64,000 nucleotides of DNA from positions 1 to 64,000 of the forward strand of contig JAGWNY010000009.1 in assembly GCA_028872915.1 (NCBI GenBank), written 5' to 3'. This document shows, in pieces, positions 1 to 8,034 of this stretch. The notes below the pieces were generated by a model. That model made no database searches and was not told where the DNA came from. It saw nothing but the letters and a program-made list of their open reading frames with translations. Made by a program: the position numbers and the translations under genes. This stretch comes from Verrucomicrobiota bacterium. Lineage in GTDB: Bacteria; Verrucomicrobiota; Verrucomicrobiia; Limisphaerales; UBA11358. Positions within the stretch are counted from its first letter, which is position 1; each line of letters starts with the position of its first letter.

Positions 1-262
1 CGAAAACGCCTTTTCCGGGTTCGGACCGCGGCGCGACCAGGCGCCATCCTTGCAGCCGCGGCCACACCGGCGGATGAAATGAATTGTCCGTGTCCAGGTG
101 ATCGTAACGATACGGCGCGATAAATCCGGCAAACAGCGCCATCAAATACAGACATAGCAAAATGATCCCCCCCGCCAGCGCGAGCCGGCGGCGAGCGAGC
201 CGCCGCCAAAAGAGTTGCCACGGCGCCAGCGGCACCGCCCGCGCCATTTCATCGGGTTCCAT
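1..262 (-). CDS. ABC transporter permease, OppC-like (N-terminal part only)
   Basis: The reading frame runs off the left edge of the window, so only about 87 N-terminal residues are visible. The start is MEPDEMARAVPLAPWQLFWR; a basic stretch (RRLARRRLAL) is followed by one hydrophobic membrane segment at about residues 30-48 and then a periplasmic loop beginning APYRYD. A short cytoplasmic arm, one helix and an 'AP' boundary is the usual N-terminal layout of OppC/DppC-type permeases of peptide ABC importers (family knowledge). The partner OppB, OppD/F and binding protein are not in the window. No Shine-Dalgarno is obvious; a heptamer tandem repeat lies directly upstream. Confidence 0.6.
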   Translation of the reverse strand, partial: MEPDEMARAVPLAPWQLFWRRLARRRLALAGGIILLCLYLMALFAGFIAPYRYDHLDTDNSFHPPVWPRLQGWRLVAPRSEPGKGVF

Positions 263-266
263 TGGA

Positions 267-308
267 CTAAAGGCTAAAGGCTAAAGGCTGAAGGCTGAAG
301 GCTAAAGG
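267..308. repeat. Heptamer tandem repeat (six units)
   Basis: Six head-to-tail 7-bp units: CTAAAGG three times, CTGAAGG twice, CTAAAGG once. It lies immediately in front of the permease start, in the short gap to the ygfZ-like gene. Unit number is likely to vary between strains by slippage (inference). Confidence 0.9.
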
Positions 309-309
309 A

Positions 310-420
310 TTTTCACCGCAGGGACACGGAGGCGCAGATTTGCGGGAGAGGGAAGGGTCGGGGATTGATTACGTTGTCTTCCGCAAACAAGCGGGCAAGA
401 ATGCGACCGAGGCGACCGAT
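310..420. repeat. Dispersed 'cacggaggcgcag' repeat and related intergenic repeat sequence
   Basis: Positions 312-337 carry a TTCACCGCAGGGACACGGAG-type element, also seen in variant form near 1682, 10051, 10151, 46094, 50810 and 56801. Further on, the segment ending in 'caagaatgcgaccgagg' at about 398-414 recurs at about 1775-1791. The gap between the two flanking genes consists mostly of such repeat material. Confidence 0.6.
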
Positions 421-438
421 GGGACGGATGGCGAAAGG

Positions 439-1497
439 CTATGCTGCAAACGGCAATTCGACGAGCATGGCCGGCACGTCGCTTCCGCCGCTCTTCACGG
501 TCAGCGCCGTTCCCACGGCATTTGCCTCCCGCCGGACGCAACCCAGCGCGATAATCCCCCGAAGCGCCGGTGACCACGCCGCGCTCGTGACGCGGCCGAC
601 TTCCTTTCCGCCGGCGACCAATAAATCGCCCGCTCGCGGCAACTTCCTTGGCTCAGCCCCCAACCGCAGCCCGCATAATCTCCGCTGGACGCGCCCGATG
701 CTGTGAATCCGATTGATCACTTCTTGTCCGATATAACATCCTTTGTTGTAGCTGATGGCCGTGTCTTCAATGCCGCATTCCTGCGGGAGGTTGTCCGTTG
801 TCATATCCGCCCCGAACCTCGGTATTCCCCGCTCAATCCGCGCCGTTTCAAATGCCTCCGGGCCGCATTGGCATCCGCCGCATCGTTCCGCCGCCGCCGC
901 CAATTCGGCCGTAAAGGGGCGTATCGCGTCCGCGGGAACAAACAAATCAAACCCGGCCATCACCGCCGTCCCCGAAGCCAATTCGCGCCCCGACGCCAGC
1001 CGCGCGTGGTTCGCCAGGTATATTTCTCCAAATACCGCGTCTGAAATTTTCACCGAATCAAATCGCGCGGCCGGAATCTCCGAAAAAAGACCCAGCCCGC
1101 GGACCGCCTCTCCCGCCTTGGGCCCTTGCACGCTCAAAAGCCCGTAATGGGCTGCCACGTCAACAATCTGCACGTCGTCAGCAACGATGAATTTTTCAAG
1201 CCGCCGCGCAATCGCCGCCGCCAGGCCCGGTTCAAAATCCAGCAGGAACTCGTCGGCCAGATTGAAAATGTTCACGTCGCTTTCCATCTTTCCCTTCGCG
1301 GTCACGATAGCCGCGTAACAACCCTGCCCGGCGGCAAGCCGTTTCACGTGGTTCGTCACCTGTCCGTGCAGAAACCGGACCCGGTCGTTTCCCGTGACAC
1401 ACAATCGCGACCGCCGGCTCAAATCCAGCACCCCGGCCGTCTGCAGCAGCGCGTCGTATTCCGACTGGTTCCGCGCCCCGTCATTCTTCGTTTCCAT
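439..1497 (-). CDS. ygfZ: YgfZ/GcvT-family folate-binding protein (tRNA-modifying/Fe-S repair type)
   Basis: A 352-residue protein of the GcvT-like YgfZ/CAF17 family. The diagnostic motif KGCYIGQE is present at about residues 252-259 (YNKGCYIGQEVINRIHS), including the conserved cysteine. The N-terminal part (LCVTGNDRVRFLHGQVTNHV) is the typical start of the aminomethyltransferase fold. In E. coli the homologue uses tetrahydrofolate to support certain Fe-S enzymes, including the tRNA methylthiotransferase MiaB (family knowledge). It stands alone here, flanked by repeats. A glycine-cleavage T protein is less likely because of the KGCYIGQE motif. Confidence 0.88.
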   Translation of the reverse strand: METKNDGARNQSEYDALLQTAGVLDLSRRSRLCVTGNDRVRFLHGQVTNHVKRLAAGQGCYAAIVTAKGKMESDVNIFNLADEFLLDFEPGLAAAIARRLEKFIVADDVQIVDVAAHYGLLSVQGPKAGEAVRGLGLFSEIPAARFDSVKISDAVFGEIYLANHARLASGRELASGTAVMAGFDLFVPADAIRPFTAELAAAAERCGGCQCGPEAFETARIERGIPRFGADMTTDNLPQECGIEDTAISYNKGCYIGQEVINRIHSIGRVQRRLCGLRLGAEPRKLPRAGDLLVAGGKEVGRVTSAAWSPALRGIIALGCVRREANAVGTALTVKSGGSDVPAMLVELPFAA

Positions 1498-1506
1498 GCC
1501 GCCATT

Positions 1507-1614
1507 CTAGTGCGGATTCAATTGCGGCAAAGCTCCTTTCTCCTTCCGCGCCGCCGGCACGGCGCCCACTTCCTGCACCAGCCCGCACGTTTGGCAGGCA
1601 ACCACCTTGTCCAT
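1507..1614 (-). other. Possible 35-residue ORF or gene remnant with CxxCGL motif
   Basis: Just upstream of the ygfZ-like gene on the same strand a short frame reads MDKVVACQTCGLVQEVGAVP and then stops within 15 codons. 'aCxxCGLVQ' is the opening zinc-ribbon signature of PqiA-type membrane proteins, but nothing of their membrane part follows. It may be a broken PqiA N-terminus or chance. The frame is open for about ten codons upstream of the Met as well. Low confidence that it is expressed. Confidence 0.25.
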
Positions 1615-1675
1615 GCCTAAAACCTCGCCGATAACCCAAAAATTTCAAGCTGGCGGGATTTGCGGATCGCAGATT

Positions 1676-1795
1676 ATTTCGCCCCCGAGGCAGGAGGACA
1701 CGGAGGAATCAGAATCGTGGTTCGGAAATCGCGGGAAAAGCGAGAGACCCCTTGCCTCTCCCGCAAACAGGAGGCAAGAATGCGACCGAGGGGGG
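1676..1795. repeat. Dispersed intergenic repeat, copy B
   Basis: This spacer has the block 'acacggaggaatcagaatcg', then 'gggaaaagcgagagacc', then 'ttgcctctcccgcaaacagg' and 'aggcaagaatgcgaccgag'. The same ordered blocks, diverged, occur at about 10160-10260, and the last block recurs at about 398-414. The GCCTC...GAGGC arms around 'cgcaaacag' could form a hairpin. It lies between the coiled-coil gene and the ygfZ-like gene. Confidence 0.65.
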
Positions 1796-1803
1796 ACGTT
1801 GCT

Positions 1804-2445
1804 TCAGTTGGGGGAAATGACGTAGAAACTGTTGGAGGTCACCTCCACGTCCAAGCCGGCGTAAATGTCCTGGGCGGAAACTTGCCGGCTGGGACTCCAC
1901 TGCTGCAGTTTCTCAATTTGCGCCTGCAATGCCGCCACGTTGTGAAATTTCCGTTCCGCGGTCAGCCGTTCGGCCACGTCGCGGCGCAGGCGATTTTCCA
2001 GGAGCGAGTAATTCTGGTTGGCCTCGGCCAGGTCGGCGTCACCCAGGGCGATCCGCCGGGCAAGGCCGGCCACTTGATTGGCGAGGTCCGCCACCCGACA
2101 TGTCAAGGCTTGATTTTCGGCCTGCACTCCTGCCAATTGAGCAACCTGATGGTTCAGGTTGGTGATTTGTTCCGCCTCGATGGCCACGCTGGACCGGGCG
2201 GCGGTCAACTGGTTGGACAAGGCCAGCCACGCGGACTGGCTCTGGTCGAGGCTGTTGGAGAGGGTGAGGATGCCTCCTTCACGAATGGCCAGTTCAGTCT
2301 GGGCGGAATCGAGGCGATTGGAATAATCGGCAATCGTGCCGGCATCCACCTGTTGCAGCGCGTTGTCGCCGTTTTTGATGACGACCAGGGCGATGACCAG
2401 CGCAACGCAGAGCAGACCGAGCATGGTGGCTACATATTCTTTCAT
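1804..2445 (-). CDS. Membrane-anchored coiled-coil protein of unknown function
   Basis: A 213-residue protein starting MKEYVATMLGLLCVALVIAL. One N-terminal membrane helix (about residues 6-24) is followed by a long helical region rich in Leu, Gln, Ala, Asn and Glu with heptad-like spacing (for example TLSNSLDQSQSAWLALSNQL), to about residue 190. The start chosen is the ATG at 2445; a TTG nine bases upstream is possible. I recognise no family. The shape suggests a periplasmic rod or scaffold fixed to the inner membrane. It is downstream of, and on the same strand as, the GH28 and pilus genes, but 151 bp separate it from GH28. Confidence 0.6.
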   Translation of the reverse strand: MKEYVATMLGLLCVALVIALVVIKNGDNALQQVDAGTIADYSNRLDSAQTELAIREGGILTLSNSLDQSQSAWLALSNQLTAARSSVAIEAEQITNLNHQVAQLAGVQAENQALTCRVADLANQVAGLARRIALGDADLAEANQNYSLLENRLRRDVAERLTAERKFHNVAALQAQIEKLQQWSPSRQVSAQDIYAGLDVEVTSNSFYVISPN

Positions 2446-2596
2446 TGGCGGCAAAACCAGCCTTGAAACCTCGCAAAATCGAACCGGGAGGGACAGACCG
2501 GAATTGTTAAGATTGCGTTACAGCCTTGCCCTCCTATGAACTGGCACCCCCTTTCCATGAACGGAGCACCCCTGCCCAGGCCCTCCCGGCAATGTC

Positions 2597-4192
2597 TTAT
2601 TTCAAGTGAAGGGCCGCAAGCGCCGGCGAGTTGCGGACGTTTAACGCTGAAACATCCTCCCATTTTGCCGCCGGCACGCCCGCGGCGGTTTCTGGTTTGA
2701 AATCGTTGATCTCCAGCCCGTTTACATCCGAGCAAATCATAGCCGGACGCATCTCATTGGTCTCAAAACTCGTGGTCACGTCGTCGAGTTCCAAATCCTT
2801 GACGTGTCGCGCAAAAACGCCGTAGGCGGGCATGACACCCAAATTGCTGGGTTCAGGATAGCCGGCACCCAGTTCCTTGGGCATCCGCGAGGCATTCGCC
2901 GCCGTGCCGCCGCCATCACAGATAAGGCGAATGTTTTTCAGATGCACGTCCTGGATGGGCGTGCCGGGCAGGCCCATGATTTGAATGCCGCTCTTTTTGT
3001 CCACGCCCTCGGCAATGACGTTTGAAATGAAGATATGTTTCATCTCACTCGACCCCCTTATGTCCCCGCCGCGGTACCGCCTGCCGGTCGTCAGGTAAAT
3101 GGCGTAATCGCGAACGTTCAGCATGGTTAGATTCTCGATCGAAATATCGTCCATCAACGCGCCGTCCACCTCTTCCAAGGCCAGCCCGCGGCAATTCCGG
3201 AAAGTGCAGTTGGCAATGGTGACGTTTCGGAAACCGCCGCTGGCTTCCGTGCCGAATTTGATGCGCCCGGTTTGGTTCTTGCTGGGCTTCATCGTTCCGT
3301 CCAGCAGCGAGCCAACCGCAAATCCCGATACCTGGCAGTTGACAATGGTGAGATTTTCCGTGGGCACGTTTCGCTTGAGAGCGTAAGTGCTCTTGATACA
3401 AAGTCCGTCGTCATTGGGGGAATTGATGCGGCAATTGGAGACCATGGTGTTGCGGCAGGCGTCAATGTCTATGCCGTCCCGGTCTGTGTCCATGGTCACA
3501 TTGTCCACCGTCATATCCGTGCATCCCGTGACCAAAATCGCAAAATGTCCGCCATGATAGATCGTAACGTCGCGGATCAAGACGTTCCGGCAAAGCTTGA
3601 GGGCGATGGCCTTGTTACCCAGGCGGACAGGCGGCATCGCCTCGTGCGAAGGATTGGGATGCTGCCAATGATTGAAGCCGCACATTCTGTCCAACAATCC
3701 GTCGCCGCGCACCAACCCTCCTCCAGCGATCATCCCGTGACCCGTAATGAATACGTTCGTCAGGTTTTCCCCCCAGATAAGGCTGTTATGAAAATAGGTG
3801 TGCCCGCCGTCTTGATAGGCCGTCCCCGTCCACGGTTCCGTCAAATCATACGCATTCAAGCGCTGCGGCGCGCCTAGGATCACCGCTCCCGACCCAATAA
3901 CCAGATGAACGTTGCTCTTGAGATGAATCGAACCGCACAGATACGTTCCAGCCGGCACCAGCACGGTGCCGCCCCCGGCCCGCGCCGCTGCGTCAATAGC
4001 CTGGTTGATGGCCGGGTTGTCCAGCGCCGTTCCATTGCCCCTGGCCCCAAAATTGCGAACATTGAAAATCCCGCCCGCCTGCGTCCCATGCGGCGTGCTC
4101 ATGCATCCCGGAAGCGCGATGCATAAAAAAGACACGAAAGACAAAAGAAAGAAGGACGAAGAAATACCGGAGAACAAGGGATGTTTTTTCAT
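2597..4192 (-). CDS. GH28-family glycoside hydrolase (polygalacturonase-like) lipoprotein
   Basis: A 531-residue secreted protein. The N-terminus has a hydrophobic segment ending in the lipobox LPGC (about residues 27-30), predicting a lipid-anchored protein. The opening NVRNFGARGNG and 'AGGGTVLVPAGTY' are typical of pectate-lyase/GH28 right-handed beta-helix enzymes. GH28 motifs in order: DTDRDGIDID, then SPNDDGLCIKS (the paired catalytic Asp region), then GRIKFGTE (the RIK motif). The usual 'GHG' histidine is not seen; the matching place reads VSGFAVGS. GH28 enzymes hydrolyse galacturonan or related rhamnogalacturonan links. The substrate cannot be told, and the lost histidine argues for a non-pectin substrate or an exo-acting subtype. 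The signal-peptide codons overlap a 'ttcgtgtctttt'-type dispersed sequence. Confidence 0.82.
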   Translation of the reverse strand: MKKHPLFSGISSSFFLLSFVSFLCIALPGCMSTPHGTQAGGIFNVRNFGARGNGTALDNPAINQAIDAAARAGGGTVLVPAGTYLCGSIHLKSNVHLVIGSGAVILGAPQRLNAYDLTEPWTGTAYQDGGHTYFHNSLIWGENLTNVFITGHGMIAGGGLVRGDGLLDRMCGFNHWQHPNPSHEAMPPVRLGNKAIALKLCRNVLIRDVTIYHGGHFAILVTGCTDMTVDNVTMDTDRDGIDIDACRNTMVSNCRINSPNDDGLCIKSTYALKRNVPTENLTIVNCQVSGFAVGSLLDGTMKPSKNQTGRIKFGTEASGGFRNVTIANCTFRNCRGLALEEVDGALMDDISIENLTMLNVRDYAIYLTTGRRYRGGDIRGSSEMKHIFISNVIAEGVDKKSGIQIMGLPGTPIQDVHLKNIRLICDGGGTAANASRMPKELGAGYPEPSNLGVMPAYGVFARHVKDLELDDVTTSFETNEMRPAMICSDVNGLEINDFKPETAAGVPAAKWEDVSALNVRNSPALAALHLK

Positions 4193-4300
4193 AATGGTGT
4201 ACGCGGATTGTAGGGAGACGGCGCCAGGGCTTCAACCTGCAATTGGGCACGGCGATTTGAAAATTGTGCCCCCGGCATCCCGCAGCGAAGGACAAAAGGG

Positions 4301-4326
4301 AACGGCGCATCGAATGATGCGCCGTT
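4301..4326 (-). terminator. Strong hairpin terminator of the pilus operon
   Basis: A perfect 11-bp stem, AACGGCGCATC / GATGCGCCGTT, with a 4-nt loop lies 26 bp past the secretin stop codon. On the minus strand it is followed by CCCTTTTG, a short T run. Position and form fit a rho-independent terminator closing the pilM-to-secretin operon and separating it from the GH28 gene. Confidence 0.75.
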
Positions 4327-4351
4327 GGTGGAAAGGGTTCGAGACCCTAAC

Positions 4352-6889
4352 TCATTGAGCCGGGCTTGAATTTTCACCCGCTTCGGATACGGAACCGCCG
4401 GACGTGCTCTGCACGCCACCTTCGAAATGATCATAGTCGCCGCCCGGCACTGGATTGCTCCAATCGTGTCCGGGCCGCGCATTATCCCAAAGACTTCCGG
4501 GGCGCATCGGGTCCTGCATTTCAATGGGACGGCTTTCCAGGAACGTCGTCGTGGTTGGCCTGAAGTCGCTATTCTGCACAATGGTGGGCGTGATAAACAA
4601 CAGCAAATTATCCTTTTCGACGCTCTTGTTTTCGGAGCGGAAGGCCAGGCCGAGAATGGGAATGTCGCCCAGGAGAGGCACTTTATTATAGGTGGCGGTG
4701 GGATTGTTATTGACCAACCCGCCCATTACCAGGGTATGGGCATTTGGGATGAGCACTTGCGTGGTGATGCTGCGAACGTCAAATATGTCGGCCTGGTTTT
4801 CCACGCCGCCCACGGTTTTGGTGTCCACGCCAAAAATGGAGGAGACGGTGGGCGTGACTTGGAGCCAGATGTCGTCGTTCGCCGAGATATGAGGCGTGAC
4901 ATCAAGAATCGTGCCCAGGTTGCTGTAAGTGACCGTGCTGCCGCCCGGCGATCCCTGGGTGCCCGCCGTGGTGCTGAAAATGGGAACTTCGCGGACGACC
5001 TTGATTTCGGCCTCCTCGTTATCCAGCGTCACAATGCGCGGCGTGGAAAGAATCTGCGCCTCCTGCGATGCGTTTAGGAAGGAAAGAACGGCATGAACGC
5101 CATCGGCGTCCAGGAATCCGACGGCGGGGTCGAAGCCGTGGGCGGTGTCCGCAAGGACGCCTGGGCTTTGAAGAAGTGTATTCGGGCCATAATTAACATA
5201 TTGTATCCAACCACCGAAGGCGCTATTGGTCTGGAAGGAAAAGCTTTTCGAGTAACGACCGCTCCCGTCCGGGAGATTCGCAAGCTGCCCGCCATTCACA
5301 TTATTTCCGAACGACACATGCTGTGCCTGGAGCGTTCCGGACCAGTCAATTCCTTTTTGGGTGCTGGGGTTGCTGGACAATTCGACAATCTTGGTTTCGA
5401 TCAATACCTGGCGGGTGGGCTTGTCCAGTTTTTTCACCAGCATGTCCACGGCGGTCTGTTCCGGCTGGGTGGCCACGACAATCAACTGGCTTGTCCGCGT
5501 ATCGGGCATGACCCGGCTCCGGCGATCGACCAACACGCTGGCAACGGCCGCCGTCATGTTCGAGACGCTCGCGTATTTCAATTGAATCACGCGCGTCACC
5601 AGCGGCGGCGGCGCGGCTGGATTCTTGATGGTGATGCGAGCGATGCCGGTGTCGGGATCTTTGACCATTTCCAAACCGTAATTTTCGAGCAAAGCGAGCA
5701 GGGCCTGTTCGGGCGTCACATTTTCCCACCGGAGGGACAGGCGCGGTTCAGGCTTGAGCCGGCCGTTCTGGTCGGTCTGTCCGTAGCCAATTTTCGGGTC
5801 CAAAATATAATTGATATGCGCCATGCGGGCCAACGTTTCGATGGCGGTGGTCAAGGGCACGTCCTGAAACGGTATCACCGCGAGCACCTGGGAAGTATTG
5901 GTGTCGCCGGCTGCAAGTGGCTGGCCATTTGTACCCAACATATTGGTCTCCAACCGGGCGACCATTTGGGCGTTGCTGCCCATGACGGGCATTACGGTGT
6001 TTGATCCTTGAGCATTTGTTTGCATGGTGGAAACAAATTCCACGTTTGTATCGGTGGCGGAGGAACCCGATCCGGCATTGGTGCCTGCCAGCAGTGCGAC
6101 GGGCTGGCCGTTGCTGTCCGTCGCCATTTGAACCGATGAAGGGCCTGAATTCGTGTCGGGCGCCGCCGGGGCTTCCTGTGCATTCGTGGCATTGGCCTGG
6201 GCAGTTGTATTGGCGGTGGACATCACATTGGACGCTGCGTCTTCGGTCCCGGCGCTCGTCGCCGTGGCCGTTGCAACCTCTGTGGATGCTGATGTATTGG
6301 TCTGGGCGGCGGCGGCCGGGGTGGTGGCGGAGGCGGTTGAAGCCGGCGACATCGCCGCCGTGGCCGTGGATGCGGTTGCGCCGGCGGATGGCGCGGACAA
6401 TGGAGCAACGGTCGTCTGAGTTGCCGAAGTTCGCGGCTGGCTGTTCACGGCGGCTTCGCTGCTGACAGTTGCCGAGCCTTCGCCGCCCCAGCTTGTGGTC
6501 AGGGTGACGTCATTTTTAATTGTTCCCGCCTTCAACACAGTGGCGACAATGTCAATGCTGGCGCTTTGTCCCGAACTGAGTGTGCCGACGTTCCAGGTGA
6601 CGGCGCCATTGGCATAAGCGCCGCCGGAGGTGGAGATAAAATTGACATCCGACGGCAAAGGATCGGACACGACAACGTCGGCGGCCGTTCCAATGCCGCC
6701 GTTGGTGACTGATAGGGTGAACGTCACGTTGTTTCCGACGGTGACGGGGTTGGGGCTGACCGCCTGAGAAACGGCCGGCACTTGCCCTCCGCCTGCGTCG
6801 GGCGCAGGGGAATCGGCCGCGGAATAGCGCGCTGCTTGCAGGACAAATCCGGCAACGAGCGCATGGACAACTTTCTGTATAGTTTTCAT
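4352..6889 (-). CDS. pilQ: Type IV pilus/type II secretion secretin (PilQ/GspD-like) with N-terminal DUF11 domain
   Basis: An 845-residue outer-membrane secretin. After a signal peptide (to about residue 25) comes a DUF11-type beta domain at about 37-130 (VTVGNNVTFTLSVTNGG, VSDPLPSDVNF), then a low-complexity Ala/Thr/Ser/Asn linker to about 330. Next are a secretin N-terminal domain (IPFQDVPLTTAIETLARMA, about 335-425), an N1-type domain (VIQLKYASVSNMTAAVASVL) and the C-terminal secretin barrel ending VPLLGDIPILGLAFRS and NLLLFITPTIV. An AGGAAG Shine-Dalgarno precedes the ATG. Being last in a pilM-N-O-P order identifies it as the outer-membrane pore of a pilus or T2SS-like machine. The DUF11 domain replaces the AMIN domains usual in proteobacterial PilQ. 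Neither ATPase nor pilin gene is in the window. Confidence 0.9.
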   Translation of the reverse strand: MKTIQKVVHALVAGFVLQAARYSAADSPAPDAGGGQVPAVSQAVSPNPVTVGNNVTFTLSVTNGGIGTAADVVVSDPLPSDVNFISTSGGAYANGAVTWNVGTLSSGQSASIDIVATVLKAGTIKNDVTLTTSWGGEGSATVSSEAAVNSQPRTSATQTTVAPLSAPSAGATASTATAAMSPASTASATTPAAAAQTNTSASTEVATATATSAGTEDAASNVMSTANTTAQANATNAQEAPAAPDTNSGPSSVQMATDSNGQPVALLAGTNAGSGSSATDTNVEFVSTMQTNAQGSNTVMPVMGSNAQMVARLETNMLGTNGQPLAAGDTNTSQVLAVIPFQDVPLTTAIETLARMAHINYILDPKIGYGQTDQNGRLKPEPRLSLRWENVTPEQALLALLENYGLEMVKDPDTGIARITIKNPAAPPPLVTRVIQLKYASVSNMTAAVASVLVDRRSRVMPDTRTSQLIVVATQPEQTAVDMLVKKLDKPTRQVLIETKIVELSSNPSTQKGIDWSGTLQAQHVSFGNNVNGGQLANLPDGSGRYSKSFSFQTNSAFGGWIQYVNYGPNTLLQSPGVLADTAHGFDPAVGFLDADGVHAVLSFLNASQEAQILSTPRIVTLDNEEAEIKVVREVPIFSTTAGTQGSPGGSTVTYSNLGTILDVTPHISANDDIWLQVTPTVSSIFGVDTKTVGGVENQADIFDVRSITTQVLIPNAHTLVMGGLVNNNPTATYNKVPLLGDIPILGLAFRSENKSVEKDNLLLFITPTIVQNSDFRPTTTTFLESRPIEMQDPMRPGSLWDNARPGHDWSNPVPGGDYDHFEGGVQSTSGGSVSEAGENSSPAQ

Positions 6890-7022
6890 GGTTACTTCCT
6901 ATATGTTTAAGCCTGACCGAATTCCGATATGAGCAGCTATCAGGCCAAGTTCAGGCATTCCTTCAAAAGGATTCTCGCATTCCAACTGCATGGTTTCGGT
7001 TTACGCATAAAATCGCCCGCAT

Positions 7023-7460
7023 TTATGGCTTTGATGAAAATACGAGGACCATCCTCTGGCCATTGGCCGTTACGAGGACTGTCCGGCGGCGCGGGTCAAT
7101 CGCGAGACAGCGGATTTCCACTTTTTGTCCATTTGGCGTGGTCACGACCGCTGCGTCGCCCGCGCCAAAAGTGACGTCGTTGATAATGGTCAGCGGAGTT
7201 TTGCTGTTGACGATACTTCGCACAACCAAGTCGCTGCGCTCCACTTCCCTGACAGTGGCCGACGGCTTGGCTTCGGCTTCGTAGGGCCGCATGGAATCGG
7301 GGAAAAACGGGTCGCGCCCTTGCGCCGGCGTCCTGGGCATGACAAAAACGGATTCAGGCATGACGACGGCCTTGGATGGCGCCTTGCCTCGCGGCGCCGG
7401 CGCGCCCGCCGCCGCCAACGCGAAAGCCGCCGCCATCAGGCATGTCAAGATTGTTTTCAT
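7023..7460 (-). CDS. pilP: PilP-like periplasmic pilus/secretion lipoprotein-type component
   Basis: A 145-residue protein with an N-terminal signal peptide (MKTILTCLMAAAFALAAAGA) but no clear lipobox. GRDPFFP at about residues 48-54 is a hallmark of PilP and of the GspC linker. The C-terminal half (LVVRSIVNSKTPLTIINDVT, then VEIRCLAIDPRRRTVLV) has the beta-rich form of the homology-region domain that binds the secretin N-domains. It sits between pilO and the secretin, exactly where pilP belongs. The call rests on position and the short motif; overall similarity to proteobacterial PilP looks weak. Confidence 0.65.
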   Translation of the reverse strand: MKTILTCLMAAAFALAAAGAPAPRGKAPSKAVVMPESVFVMPRTPAQGRDPFFPDSMRPYEAEAKPSATVREVERSDLVVRSIVNSKTPLTIINDVTFGAGDAAVVTTPNGQKVEIRCLAIDPRRRTVLVTANGQRMVLVFSSKP

Positions 7461-7467
7461 GGGAGCA

Positions 7468-8034
7468 TTATGCGGTCGGTTTGATCAACGTGATCATTTG
7501 CATTGTAAATGACAACTTTTCGCCATTGGCTTGCGGCTCAATGGTCAGGTCCACGAGCCGTATGTACGGATGGTTGTTCTCGAGGTCGGCAATGAACCTT
7601 CCGAGGTCATGGTAATATGCCGTCCCTCCAACCAGGACCTTGAGTTGTTTATACGGAAATTTCGGCAGGATGTTCACCGGCTCCACGCTCGTTTCCCCCT
7701 GGACCGATATGGTCACCTTATACCTCTTATCGTTATTGAGACGGCGGACAAAATCATAAATCCAGACGTTTGGATCATTGGACGCCATGTCCGACTCCGC
7801 CCGGACCAGGCGCGCGTCGGCCTTTTCCAAGGCGTTCGTGGATGAATTGGACCGCGTAATGGAGTCCAGCACGTCCTGGTACTGTTTTTGCGCACCGGCC
7901 ATTTTAATGCGCGAAGCCGCCACGGCAGCCCGTTGCGGTCCGATGACAAGGAACCATACCGCCGCCAAAGCCAGGGCCGTGCCCACGCCAACGAGGATCA
8001 AATGATTAAGTTTTTCTTTTGGAATCTTATTCAT
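7468..8034 (-). CDS. pilO: PilO-like inner-membrane alignment protein
   Basis: A 188-residue bitopic protein starting MNKIPKEKLNHLILVGVGTA. The start is set by a 4-base ATGA overlap with the pilN stop. One membrane helix at about residues 10-30 is followed by a coiled coil (IKMAGAQKQYQDVLDSITRS) and a ferredoxin-like periplasmic domain (LKVLVGGTAYYHDLGRFIAD resembles the GspM/PilO 'l.G.y..l..fl..le' pattern). PilN and PilO form a dimer linking cytoplasmic PilM to PilP and PilQ. Translational coupling with pilN fits equal stoichiometry. Confidence 0.78.
   Translation of the reverse strand: MNKIPKEKLNHLILVGVGTALALAAVWFLVIGPQRAAVAASRIKMAGAQKQYQDVLDSITRSNSSTNALEKADARLVRAESDMASNDPNVWIYDFVRRLNNDKRYKVTISVQGETSVEPVNILPKFPYKQLKVLVGGTAYYHDLGRFIADLENNHPYIRLVDLTIEPQANGEKLSFTMQMITLIKPTA

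Noticed and set aside
5093..6004. Long plus-strand open frame of 303 codons antisense to the secretin
   Set aside because: It is a shadow of the minus-strand secretin, whose domains and Shine-Dalgarno are clear; the antisense protein has no recognisable pattern.
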